The notes under the pieces are model-generated. The model was not told the origin of the DNA and did not search any database. It saw only the letters and a list, made by a program, of their open reading frames with translations. Below are positions 25,113 to 33,407 of a stretch of 64,000 nucleotides of DNA, in pieces. Positions within the stretch are counted from its first letter, which is position 1. Each line of letters begins with the position of its first letter. Source of the DNA: JACKNG01 sp040220855. Its GTDB lineage: Bacteria; Pseudomonadota; Gammaproteobacteria; Ga0077536. Position numbers and translations under genes: made by a program. The stretch spans positions 47,179 to 111,178 of the forward strand of contig JAVJVZ010000067.1 of assembly GCA_040220855.1 (NCBI GenBank), given 5' to 3'.

Positions 25113-28100
25113 ATGTCGCCCGTCTCGTCGCCCCCTTATGCCGAGCTCTGCTGCCGCAGCAATTTCAGTTTCCTCACCAGCGCCTCGCATCCCGAAGAAC
25201 TCGTCCGTGCCGCCGCGGCGCGCGGCTATCGCGCGATCGCACTCGCCGACGAATGCAGCTTTGCCGGGCTGGTGCGTGCACACGTCGCCGCGCGCGAGGT
25301 CGACATCGCGTTCATTGCCGCCACCGAGCTGGTGCTCACCGATGGCCTGCGCCTGGTCCTGCTCGCCGACGACGTTGCCGCCTACCGGGTGCTCGCAGCA
25401 CTCATCACGCGCGCGCGGCGGCGCGCGTCGAAGGGTCGCTACGCGCTGAGCCGTGCCGATCTCGTCGGGCTCGACCACGGGCTCGTGGTATGGCTGCCGG
25501 GGCACGACGCGAGCGATGCCGAGCGCGCCGCCTGGGTCGCGCGCCATTTTCCGGCGCGGGCGTGGATCGGAGTCGGCCTGTTCTACGGCGGTGACGATGC
25601 CGCGCGGCTCGCGCACGTGCGCCGGCTCGGCGCCGCCCATGGCCTGCCGCTCACCGCCGTCGGCGAGGTGCGCATGCACGACTTCCGCCGCCAGCCCCTG
25701 CACGACGTGCTGACCGCGATCCGGCTCGGCACCACGGTGATGGAAGCCGGCACGCGGCTCGATCCCAACGCCGAGCGCTACCTGCGGCCGCGCGAGCGCC
25801 TCGCGCGCATCTACCCGCACGAGCTGCTCGAGGAGAGTGTGCGCATTGCCGCGCGCTGTCGCTTCACGCTCGACGAGCTGCGTTACGAGTACCCGCGCGA
25901 GCTGGTGCCGGCAGGCGCGACGCCGGCGAGCCACCTGCGCGCGCTGACCCTGGCCGGCATGCGCCGGCGCTGGCCGGACGGCGTACCGGCCAAGGTGTGT
26001 ACCCAGGTCGAGCACGAACTCGCGCTGATCGCCGAGCTCGCCTACGAGGCGTTCTTCCTCACCGTGCACGACATCGTCGCGTGGGCGCGCAGCCGCGACA
26101 TCCTGTGCCAGGGGCGCGGCTCGGCGGCCAACTCGGCGGTGTGCTACTGCCTCGGCATCACCGAGGTCGACCCGGCGCGCATGGACATGCTGTTCGAACG
26201 CTTCGTTTCGAAGGAACGTAACGAGCCGCCCGACATCGACGTGGATTTCGAGCACCAGCGCCGCGAAGAGGTCATCCAGTACGTCTACGCGAAGTACGGG
26301 CGCGAACGTGCCGCGCTCGCCGCCACCGTCATCACCTACAAGCTGCGCAGTGCCGTACGCGACGTCGGCAAGGCGCTCGGCATGAGCCTGGAGCAGGTCG
26401 ACCGCCTCGCGCGCAATCTCTACTGGTGGGACCAGGGCTCGGCCATCGCCGAGCGCCTGCGCGAGGTCGGCTTCGCGCCGGACAACCCCGTCATTCGCCG
26501 CCTCGTCGCGCTGGTCGGCGAGATCGTCGGTTTCCCCCGGCATCTCTCGCAGCACGTCGGCGGTTTCGTCATCTCCGACGGCCCGTTGTCGGACCTGGTG
26601 CCGATCGAGAACGCGGCGATGCCCGAGCGTACCGTCATCCAGTGGGACAAGGACGACCTCGAAACGCTCGGCCTGCTCAAGGTGGACTGCCTGTGCCTCG
26701 GCATGCTGAGCGCGATCCGGCGCAGCTTCGACCTGATCGCGGAGTTCGATGGTCGCCGCCTCACGATGGCCGCGATTCCGCCCGACGATGCGGCCACCTA
26801 CGCCATGATTCAGCGGGCCGACACGGTCGGCGTATTCCAGATCGAATCGCGCGCGCAGATGGCCATGCTGCCGCGGCTGCGTCCGGCGAACTACTACGAC
26901 CTCGTCATCCAGGTCGCGATCATCCGTCCGGGACCAATCCAGGGCGAGATGGTGCATCCCTACCTGCGCCGGCGTAACGGCGAGGAGGAGGTGAGCTACC
27001 CGAGCGAGGAGGTGCGCGGCGTGCTCGAACGCACGCTCGGCGTGCCGCTGTTCCAGGAACAGGTGATCAAGCTCGCCATGGTGGCGGCCGGCTTCTCGCC
27101 CGGCGAGGCCGACCAGCTGCGCCGCTCGATGGCGACCTGGAAGCGCAACGGCGGCCTCGAGCGCTTCCGCGACAGGCTCGTCGATGGCATGCGTGCGCGG
27201 GGCTACACGCCGCGTTTCGCCGAGCAGATCTTCAACCAGATCCAGGGCTTCGGCGAGTACGGCTTCCCGGAGTCGCACTCGGCGAGCTTCGCGTTGCTGG
27301 CCTACGTCTCGGCATGGCTGAAATGCCACGAGCCGGCCGCCTTCACCGCGGGCCTCCTGAACAGCCAGCCGATGGGTTTCTACGCGCCGTCACAGCTGGT
27401 GCAGGACGCGCGCCGTCATGGTGTCGAGGTACGCGCGGCGGACGTCACCGCGAGTGCCTGGGACTGCACGCTCGAGCGCGGCGCGACACGCTGGGGGCGC
27501 CCGGCACTGCGTCTCGGCCTGCGCCTGGTCAAGGGTTTTGCCGCGGCCGCCGCGGCACGTCTCGTCGCGGCGCGCGCCCAGGCGCCGTTCCGCGACGTCG
27601 ACGACCTCGCCGTACGCGCGGCGCTCGACCGCGCCGCCCTGCGCGCGCTGTCGCGGGCCGGCGCGCTGGCGAGCCTCGCCGGCAATCGCCACCAGGCGAG
27701 CTGGGCCGCGCTCGGCGTCGAGCCGTCGACACCGCTGCTCGCCGCTGCCGGCATCGCCGAGGCCACGCCGCTGTTGCGTCGGCCGGGCGAGGGCGAGGAC
27801 ATCGTCGCCGACTACGCGACCCTCGGTCTCACGCTCGGCCGCCACCCGCTTGCGCTGCTGCGCGGCCAGCTCACGCGGCGGCGCTTCGTCAGCGCGGCGG
27901 CGCTCGGCGAACTCGCGCACGGTGCGCCGGTGCGCATCGCCGGGCTCGTCACCATGCGTCAGCGTCCCGGCACCGCGACCGGCGTGGTCTTCGTCACCCT
28001 CGAGGACGAGACCGGTACCATCAACTTGGTCGTGTGGTCGAGCCTGGTCGAGGCGCAGCGCCGCGAGCTGCTGCATGCGCGCCTGCTCGGCGTGACCGGC

Positions 28101-28205
28101 GAGGTGCAGCGCGAGGGCGAAGTCATCCACGTGCTCGCGCGCCGTCTCGAGGATCACTCCGTGCTGCTCGGCGAACTGACCACGCGTTCGCGCGATTTCC
28201 ACTGA
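25113..28205 (+). CDS. dnaE2: Error-prone DNA polymerase DnaE2 (ImuC)
   Basis: A 1030-residue C-family polymerase. The PHP domain opens the protein (AELCCRSNFSFLTSASHPEEL; ALADECSFAGLVRAH). The polymerase aspartates are in PDIDVDFEH near residue 374, followed by YKLRSAVRDVGKALG. A helix-hairpin-helix region and a C-terminal OB fold (VFVTLEDETGTINLVVW) are present. The enzyme carries out damage-induced mutagenic translesion synthesis. An in-frame extension upstream is rejected because the LexA box and promoter lie within it. The usual imuA and imuB partners are not adjacent, so this is an orphan dnaE2. Confidence 0.93.
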   Translation: MSPVSSPPYAELCCRSNFSFLTSASHPEELVRAAAARGYRAIALADECSFAGLVRAHVAAREVDIAFIAATELVLTDGLRLVLLADDVAAYRVLAALITRARRRASKGRYALSRADLVGLDHGLVVWLPGHDASDAERAAWVARHFPARAWIGVGLFYGGDDAARLAHVRRLGAAHGLPLTAVGEVRMHDFRRQPLHDVLTAIRLGTTVMEAGTRLDPNAERYLRPRERLARIYPHELLEESVRIAARCRFTLDELRYEYPRELVPAGATPASHLRALTLAGMRRRWPDGVPAKVCTQVEHELALIAELAYEAFFLTVHDIVAWARSRDILCQGRGSAANSAVCYCLGITEVDPARMDMLFERFVSKERNEPPDIDVDFEHQRREEVIQYVYAKYGRERAALAATVITYKLRSAVRDVGKALGMSLEQVDRLARNLYWWDQGSAIAERLREVGFAPDNPVIRRLVALVGEIVGFPRHLSQHVGGFVISDGPLSDLVPIENAAMPERTVIQWDKDDLETLGLLKVDCLCLGMLSAIRRSFDLIAEFDGRRLTMAAIPPDDAATYAMIQRADTVGVFQIESRAQMAMLPRLRPANYYDLVIQVAIIRPGPIQGEMVHPYLRRRNGEEEVSYPSEEVRGVLERTLGVPLFQEQVIKLAMVAAGFSPGEADQLRRSMATWKRNGGLERFRDRLVDGMRARGYTPRFAEQIFNQIQGFGEYGFPESHSASFALLAYVSAWLKCHEPAAFTAGLLNSQPMGFYAPSQLVQDARRHGVEVRAADVTASAWDCTLERGATRWGRPALRLGLRLVKGFAAAAAARLVAARAQAPFRDVDDLAVRAALDRAALRALSRAGALASLAGNRHQASWAALGVEPSTPLLAAAGIAEATPLLRRPGEGEDIVADYATLGLTLGRHPLALLRGQLTRRRFVSAAALGELAHGAPVRIAGLVTMRQRPGTATGVVFVTLEDETGTINLVVWSSLVEAQRRELLHARLLGVTGEVQREGEVIHVLARRLEDHSVLLGELTTRSRDFH

Positions 28206-28248
28206 GGCCCGAACTCCCCGGCCGCCAACGCCACCACTTTCCCACACG

Positions 28249-28329
28249 AGGGTCAGACACCTGTGGACAAGTCGCAACGCCGGACCGGGCGCTTATCCCC
28301 AGCGGGGTCAGACACCTGTGGATAAGCGC
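28249..28329. repeat. Dispersed element, copies 3 and 4
   Basis: Copy 3 (28249-28270, first base A) and copy 4 (28304-28325) repeat the core GGGGTCAGACACC with tails TGTGGACAA and TGTGGATAA. Copy 4 is enclosed by a perfect ten-base inverted repeat: GCGCTTATCC (28289-28298) and GGATAAGCGC (28320-28329), with CCCC-AGC-GGGG inside. The upstream arm differs from that of copy 2, yet pairing with the tail is kept. They lie between dnaE2 and serC. Confidence 0.72.
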
Positions 28330-28364
28330 GCGCGGCGCATGGGCGGCCGGGAGGCTTGCGGTCG

Positions 28365-28392
28365 TTGCATTAGCATCCGGCCGTCTTACAAT
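28365..28392 (+). promoter_or_regulatory. Sigma-70 promoter of serC-serA
   Basis: TTGCAT (28365-28370) and TACAAT (28387-28392) are 16 bp apart and precede serC by 44 bases. This is the best housekeeping promoter in the 230-bp gap and lies downstream of the repeat element. Confidence 0.6.
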
Positions 28393-28435
28393 GCGCGCCT
28401 CCGTTTTGCGGTGCCGCATTTGCATGAGTAGAGAG

Positions 28436-29596
28436 ATGCAGAAACCCGACATCAAACCCGCCAATCCCTGTTTTTCCTCCGGTCCCTGCCCGAAGCGGCC
28501 GGGCTGGTCACCAGCCGTGCTGAGCGAGGCCCTGGTTGGGCGCTCGCATCGCTCGAAGCCCGGCAAGGCACGTCTCGCCACCGCCATCGAGCACACCCGC
28601 GCGTTGCTCGGCGTGCCGGCCGATTACCGTATCGGTATCGTGCCGGGCTCCGATACCGGTGCCGTCGAAATGGCCTTGTGGAGCCTGCTCGGTGCACGCG
28701 GGGTCGACGTCCTCGCCTGGGAGAGCTTCGGCTCCGAATGGGTGAGCGACGTGCTCGAGGTGCTCGCCATCGACGATGCGCGCAAGCTGGTTGCGCCCTA
28801 CGGCGAGCTGCCCGCGCTCGACATGGTCGACTTCGCACGCGACGTGGTGTTCGTGTGGAACGGCACGACGTCCGGGGTGAAGTTGCCCGACGCCGATTGG
28901 ATCCCTGCCGATCGCGCCGGGCTGACCATCTGCGACGCGACCTCCGCCGCGTTCGCCATGCCGCTGCCGTGGGACAAGCTTGATGTCACCACCTTCTCGT
29001 GGCAGAAGGTGCTCGGCGGCGAGGCCGCGCACGGCGTCATCATTCTCGGTCCGCGCGCGGTCGAGCGGCTCGAGAGCTACGTGCCGCCGCGCCCGCTGCC
29101 GAAGCTGTTCCGCCTGACCAAGAAGGGCAAGCTCGACGAATCGATCTTCGAAGGCGCGACCATCAACACGCCGTCTATGCTGTGCGTCGAGGACTACCTC
29201 GACGCGCTGACGTGGGCCGACTCGCTGGGCGGGCTCGACGCGCTGGTCGCGCGCTCGCGGCAGAATCTCGCGGTGCTCGAGGCGTGGGTCGACAAGACGG
29301 CCTGGGTGGACTTCCTTGCCGCCGATCCGGCGATGCGTTCGAGCACCTCCATCTGCCTGAAGATCGTCGCCGACTGGTTCCTCGCGCTCGACGACGAGGC
29401 CCAGGCCGCGCTGACCAAGAAGCTCTCCGGCCTGCTCGAGAAGGAGGGCGCCGCCTACGACATCAACGGTTACCGCAGCGCGCCACCGGGCCTGCGCATC
29501 TGGGGTGGTGCGACGGTCGAGGCGAGCGATCTCGCCGCGCTGCTGCCGTGGCTCGAATGGGCCTACGCCACCGTTGCCGCCGAGCACGGCGCCTGA
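28436..29596 (+). CDS. serC: Phosphoserine aminotransferase
   Basis: A 386-residue class V PLP enzyme that converts 3-phosphohydroxypyruvate and glutamate to phosphoserine. It belongs to the shorter-known alphaproteobacterial/archaeal-type SerC group, recognisable by PCFSSGPCPKRPGW, GRSHRSKPGKARL and IVPGSDTGAVEMA. The PLP lysine is in TFSWQKVLGGEAAHG. I chose ATG 28436; an in-frame ATG four codons earlier is possible but has no ribosome site. serA follows 24 bp downstream, giving a two-gene serine operon. Confidence 0.92.
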   Translation: MQKPDIKPANPCFSSGPCPKRPGWSPAVLSEALVGRSHRSKPGKARLATAIEHTRALLGVPADYRIGIVPGSDTGAVEMALWSLLGARGVDVLAWESFGSEWVSDVLEVLAIDDARKLVAPYGELPALDMVDFARDVVFVWNGTTSGVKLPDADWIPADRAGLTICDATSAAFAMPLPWDKLDVTTFSWQKVLGGEAAHGVIILGPRAVERLESYVPPRPLPKLFRLTKKGKLDESIFEGATINTPSMLCVEDYLDALTWADSLGGLDALVARSRQNLAVLEAWVDKTAWVDFLAADPAMRSSTSICLKIVADWFLALDDEAQAALTKKLSGLLEKEGAAYDINGYRSAPPGLRIWGGATVEASDLAALLPWLEWAYATVAAEHGA

Positions 29597-29620
29597 GCCG
29601 TCACCGAGGAGAGTCCATCC

Positions 29621-31204
29621 ATGTACAAGGTATTCGTCGCCGACAAGCTGGCCCCCGAGGGCATCGCCGCGCTCGAGCAGTATCCCGAGCTCGAGATCGA
29701 CTTCAGCCCGGGGCTCAGCGTCGAAGAGGCCATCCCGCACGCGCGCGCGGCCGACGCCATCATCGTGCGCAGCGCGACCAAGATCAAAGGCGAACTGCTC
29801 GCCGCCGCGGAGAAGCTGCGCGTGGTCGGTCGCGCCGGCATCGGTGTCGACAACGTCGATCTCGATGCCGCCACCGAGCGCGGCATCGTGGTGCTGAATA
29901 CGCCGGACGCCAATGCCACCACCACCGCCGAACTCGCCGTCGCGCACATGTTCTCGCTCAGCCGCAGCCTGCCGGCCGCCGACCAGTCGGTGCGCCAGGG
30001 CAAGTGGGAACGTAATGCCTTCCTTGGCGCCGAGCTCTGCGGCAAGACCGTCGGCATCATCGGTTTCGGCACCATCGGGCGCCTGTTCGCCGAACGCTGC
30101 CGCGGGCTCAGGATGCGCGTGGTCGGTTTCGATCCCTTCGTCACCGAGAAGACCTTTGCCGAACATGGCGTCGAATGCCGCGAACTCGATGACCTGCTCG
30201 CCGAGTCGGACTACGTCTCCTTGCACTGCCCCGTCACCGAGGGTACGCGCAACCTGCTCAGTCGCGAGCGGCTCGGCAGGATGAAGCGGGGGGCACGCCT
30301 GATCAACTGTGCGCGCGGTGGACTGGTCGACGAACAGGCCCTGCTCGAGGTCGTGCAGAGCGGTCATCTCGCGGGCGCCGCGCTCGACGTCTTCCTCGAA
30401 GAGCCGCCGGGCGAATCGCCGCTGTTTGCCGAGCCGAACATCCAGTTCACGCCGCACCTTGGGGCGTCCACCCACGAGGCGCAGACCGCGGTCGGCGTCG
30501 AGATCGCGCACCAGGTCGCCGCTTTCCTCATCCGCGGTGAAGTGGTCAACGCGGTCAACGTGCCCAGCATGGCGCCGGAGAAGCTGGAGAAGCTCGCACC
30601 TTATCTCGACCTCGCCGATCGGCTCGGCCGCATCCTGTGCCGCATGGCCGACGAGCCGGTGAACGAGGTCGAGATCGGCGTCATCGGCGAGGCGGCCAAG
30701 CTGGATACCCACCCGATCGCGAGCGCCGCGATGGTCGGCATGCTGTGCGGCCACCACTCGGTGCCGGTCAACCCGATCAACGCGCTGCACCTGGCGCGCC
30801 GCCAGGGCATCAAGGTGACCGAGGTGAGTTCGGCCGACTCGCGCGATTACGTCTCGCTGGTGCGCATCACCGCGCGCAGCGCGAGCCACTCGGTATGCCT
30901 CGAGGGCACGGTGTTCGACGAGCGTCACCCGCGCCTGGTGCGCATCAACGCCTACGAAGTGGAGTCGCCGCTCGAGGGCACGCTGCTGTTCACCCACCAC
31001 GCCGACCAGCCGGGTGTGATCGGCACGCTCGGCGAGCTGATCGGCCGTGCCGGCATCAACATCGCGCGCATGCAGGTGGGTGTCGCCGAAGGCACCAACC
31101 TGGCGATCGCGGTGCTCGGCATCTCGCAGCCGCTCGACGAGGCCGCGCTCGACGCCGTGCGCCGTATCGCGGCAGTCGACAAGGTGCTGCAGATCGGGTT
31201 CTGA
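29621..31204 (+). CDS. serA: D-3-phosphoglycerate dehydrogenase
   Basis: A 527-residue long-form SerA. The NAD fold shows VGIIGFGTIGRLF; catalytic arginine is in NCARGGLVDE and the histidine in PHLGASTHEAQ. An intervening domain (about 320-450) and a C-terminal ACT domain (LLFTHHADQPGVIGTLGEL) follow, where serine may bind as feedback inhibitor. It catalyses the first step of serine synthesis. GAGGAGAG precedes the ATG. Length and domain order are those of the 525-residue type. Confidence 0.95.
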   Translation: MYKVFVADKLAPEGIAALEQYPELEIDFSPGLSVEEAIPHARAADAIIVRSATKIKGELLAAAEKLRVVGRAGIGVDNVDLDAATERGIVVLNTPDANATTTAELAVAHMFSLSRSLPAADQSVRQGKWERNAFLGAELCGKTVGIIGFGTIGRLFAERCRGLRMRVVGFDPFVTEKTFAEHGVECRELDDLLAESDYVSLHCPVTEGTRNLLSRERLGRMKRGARLINCARGGLVDEQALLEVVQSGHLAGAALDVFLEEPPGESPLFAEPNIQFTPHLGASTHEAQTAVGVEIAHQVAAFLIRGEVVNAVNVPSMAPEKLEKLAPYLDLADRLGRILCRMADEPVNEVEIGVIGEAAKLDTHPIASAAMVGMLCGHHSVPVNPINALHLARRQGIKVTEVSSADSRDYVSLVRITARSASHSVCLEGTVFDERHPRLVRINAYEVESPLEGTLLFTHHADQPGVIGTLGELIGRAGINIARMQVGVAEGTNLAIAVLGISQPLDEAALDAVRRIAAVDKVLQIGF

Positions 31205-31213
31205 CCCGGCTAG

Positions 31214-31246
31214 CGGGGCCGCGGGTGGGTCGCCCGCGGCGTCCCC
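31214..31246. terminator. Hairpin between serA and the carboxylase operon
   Basis: GCCGCGGG (31218-31225) and CCCGCGGC (31233-31240) form an eight-pair stem around a seven-base loop; flanking GGG and CCC can extend it. It separates two convergent operons and lacks a T run, so it may serve both directions. Confidence 0.45.
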
Positions 31247-31302
31247 CTGCGGCCCGCGCGTGCGTCACTTGCACCGGCGGCGCGGTACGGGGTGGCGACG
31301 CT

Positions 31303-32910
31303 TCAGAAGCGGAACACGCCGTAGCCGCGCTCGAGCGGTGGCGCGTTGAGCGACGCGCTGATGCCGATGCCGAGCGCATTGCGCGTATCGACCGGGTCGA
31401 GGATGCCGTCGTCCCACACTTCCGAGGTCGAGTAATAGGCCGAGAGCTGGTGCTGGTAGGCTTCCAGCGTCTCGTTGTAGACCTTGTCGAGCGTCGCCTG
31501 GTCGACCGCATCACCAGCGCGTTCGAGCTGCTTGAGCTTGACCTCGGTGAGCGTCTTCGCCGCCTGCTCGCCGCCCATCACGCCAATCTGGTGATTGGGC
31601 CAGGCGAACAACAGGCGGCCGTCGTAGGCGCGCCCGCACATGCCGTAGTTGCCCGCGCCGAAGGAACCATGGCACATCACGGTGAACTTGGGGACGTGTG
31701 AGCCCACCTGCGCCATGATCATCTTGGCGCCGTCCTTGGAAATGCCGGCGGCCTCGTAATCGCGGCCGACCATGTAGCCGGTGATGTTCTGCAGGAAGAC
31801 CAGCGGCGTGTCGTTCTGGTTGCACAGCTCGATGAAGTGCGCGCCCTTCAGTGCGCTGTCGTTGAACAGCACGCCGTTGTTGGCGAGGATGCCGACCTTG
31901 TAGCCCCAGATGTTGGCGTAGCCGCACACCAGCGTGGTGCCGTAGGCCGGCTGGTACTCGTGGAAGCGGCTGCCATCGACGATGCGCGCGATGACCTCGC
32001 GCATGTCGAAGGAGCGCTTGATATCGTCGGGGATGATGCCGTAGAGCTCGTCCGGGTCGTAGTACGGCGCCTCGATGGGGTCGCGCTGAATGGCCCATTT
32101 CGGCGGCACGTCCCACTGCGCGACAATCTCGCGCCCGATCGCGATGGCCTCGTCCTCGCTTGCGGCCGGGTAGTCGCAGGTGCCGCTGATGCGGGTGTGA
32201 AGGTCGCAGCCGCCGAGTTCGTCCGCGGTAACCACTTCGCCGGTCGCCGCCTTGACCAGGGGCGGACCGCCGAGAAAGACCGCGCCGGTGCCGCGCACGA
32301 TGACGGAATAGTCCGACAGCGCCGGGATATAGGCACCGCCCGCGGTGCAGTGGCCGAACACCAGGGCCAGCTGCTTGACGTTCATCTTCGACAGGATGGA
32401 TTGGTTGCGAAACATGCGCCCGGCCATGTGCTTGTCCGGGAAGAGCTCGGACTGCAGCGGCAGGAAGCCACCGGCGCTGTCGCACAGGTGCACGACGGGC
32501 AGGCGATTCTCGATGGCGATATCGAGGCAGCGGACGATCTTCTTCACCGACAGCGGGTACCAGGCGCCCCCCTTGATGCTCGCATCGTGCGCGCACAGGA
32601 TCACCTCGCGACCCTGGACCATGCCGATGCCGGTGATGCAGCTCGCGCCCGGCGCCTCGCCACCGTAGGCCATGTTGGCGGCGAGCGTGGAGAACTCGAG
32701 AAACGGCGTGCCCGGGTCGAGCAGCTTCTCGATGCGTTCGCGCGGCATCATCTTGCCCTGTCGGGCGAGGCGTTCGACGTCGCGTGCGGGCCGCTCGAAG
32801 CGCGCCTGGCGCTGCTTCGCGTGCAGCTCGGCAGCGAGACGGCGATTGTGGGCGTAGTGACGACGGAATTCCGCCGCGCCGGTCTGGATGCTGGACTGGA
32901 TACGGGCCAT
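31303..32910 (-). CDS. Acyl-CoA carboxylase, carboxyltransferase (beta) subunit
   Basis: A 535-residue carboxyltransferase of the methylcrotonyl/geranyl-CoA carboxylase beta type. N-terminal half: RERIEKLLDPGTPFLEFSTLA and GHCTAGGAYIPALSDY; C-terminal half: LVFLQNITGYMVGRDYEAAGI and HGSFGAGNYGMCGRAYDGR, which form the oxyanion holes. It moves the carboxyl from biotin to a CoA ester. The start overlaps the stop of the biotin-carrier gene (ATGA). Substrate is not decided: the motifs suit branched unsaturated acyl-CoAs, and the AtuA gene upstream points toward a terpenoid-type substrate. Confidence 0.88.
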   Translation of the reverse strand: MARIQSSIQTGAAEFRRHYAHNRRLAAELHAKQRQARFERPARDVERLARQGKMMPRERIEKLLDPGTPFLEFSTLAANMAYGGEAPGASCITGIGMVQGREVILCAHDASIKGGAWYPLSVKKIVRCLDIAIENRLPVVHLCDSAGGFLPLQSELFPDKHMAGRMFRNQSILSKMNVKQLALVFGHCTAGGAYIPALSDYSVIVRGTGAVFLGGPPLVKAATGEVVTADELGGCDLHTRISGTCDYPAASEDEAIAIGREIVAQWDVPPKWAIQRDPIEAPYYDPDELYGIIPDDIKRSFDMREVIARIVDGSRFHEYQPAYGTTLVCGYANIWGYKVGILANNGVLFNDSALKGAHFIELCNQNDTPLVFLQNITGYMVGRDYEAAGISKDGAKMIMAQVGSHVPKFTVMCHGSFGAGNYGMCGRAYDGRLLFAWPNHQIGVMGGEQAAKTLTEVKLKQLERAGDAVDQATLDKVYNETLEAYQHQLSAYYSTSEVWDDGILDPVDTRNALGIGISASLNAPPLERGYGVFRF

Positions 32911-33407
32911 CAGTTGCTCGGGTGCAGGGACACCAGCTCGGCGCCCTTGTCGAAGCTCTGGTTGACCTCGACATGGACGGTTTCGACGGTGCCGTCGCGG
33001 TGGGCGACGACGTTGATCTGCATTTTCATCGACTCGATCACGAGCAGCACGTCGCCGCTCGCGATGCTGGCACCGGGCGTGGCGGTCATGCTGACGACCA
33101 CGCCCGGCATGTCGGCGCGCAGGACGTCGTCACCGCCGGCATCGTGCTGGGCCGCGGTGACGGGATCCTGGTATCCCACCGAGTAGTTGGTGGTATCGAG
33201 CTTGACGTGGACGCGGTCGCCCTCACGTGTGCGCCGGACGTCGTACGCGCGGCCATCGATGGCGAGGCGCGTGGTGCCGTCGGCTGCGGGGTCTTCGTCC
33301 ACCGTGTAGCAGCGGCCATCGACCTCCACGACCAGGCGCGGGCGGCGCGCCCGGATGGTGACGAGATGAGTCTCGCCATCGAGCATGAACGGAAAGCTTG
33401 TCGCCAT
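32910..33407 (-). CDS. Biotin carboxyl carrier protein of the acyl-CoA carboxylase
   Basis: A 165-residue protein with a beta-rich N-terminal part resembling the BT domain of fused alpha subunits (1-90) and a C-terminal biotinyl domain. The biotinylated lysine is K128 in VIESMKMQ; the usual form is EAMKM, here ESMKM. In most relatives these segments form one chain with biotin carboxylase; here they are a separate gene, with GGAGAAACTG before the ATG and four-base ATGA overlaps at both ends. A true split is therefore more likely than a sequencing frameshift. Confidence 0.87.
   Translation of the reverse strand: MATSFPFMLDGETHLVTIRARRPRLVVEVDGRCYTVDEDPAADGTTRLAIDGRAYDVRRTREGDRVHVKLDTTNYSVGYQDPVTAAQHDAGGDDVLRADMPGVVVSMTATPGASIASGDVLLVIESMKMQINVVAHRDGTVETVHVEVNQSFDKGAELVSLHPSN

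Noticed and set aside
24897..27329. An 810-codon open frame antisense to dnaE2
   Set aside because: It lies opposite a gene with clear catalytic motifs, shows no domain, and is explained by high GC at third positions.
28249..28329. Replication origin, because of DnaA-box-like sequences
   Set aside because: Only two consensus boxes per window, far apart, no AT-rich unwinding region and no dnaA, dnaN or gidA nearby; the boxes are part of a repeat.
28508..31000. An 830-codon open frame antisense to serC-serA
   Set aside because: Same reason: shadow of two well-recognised enzymes, rich in His/Arg/Asp without structure.
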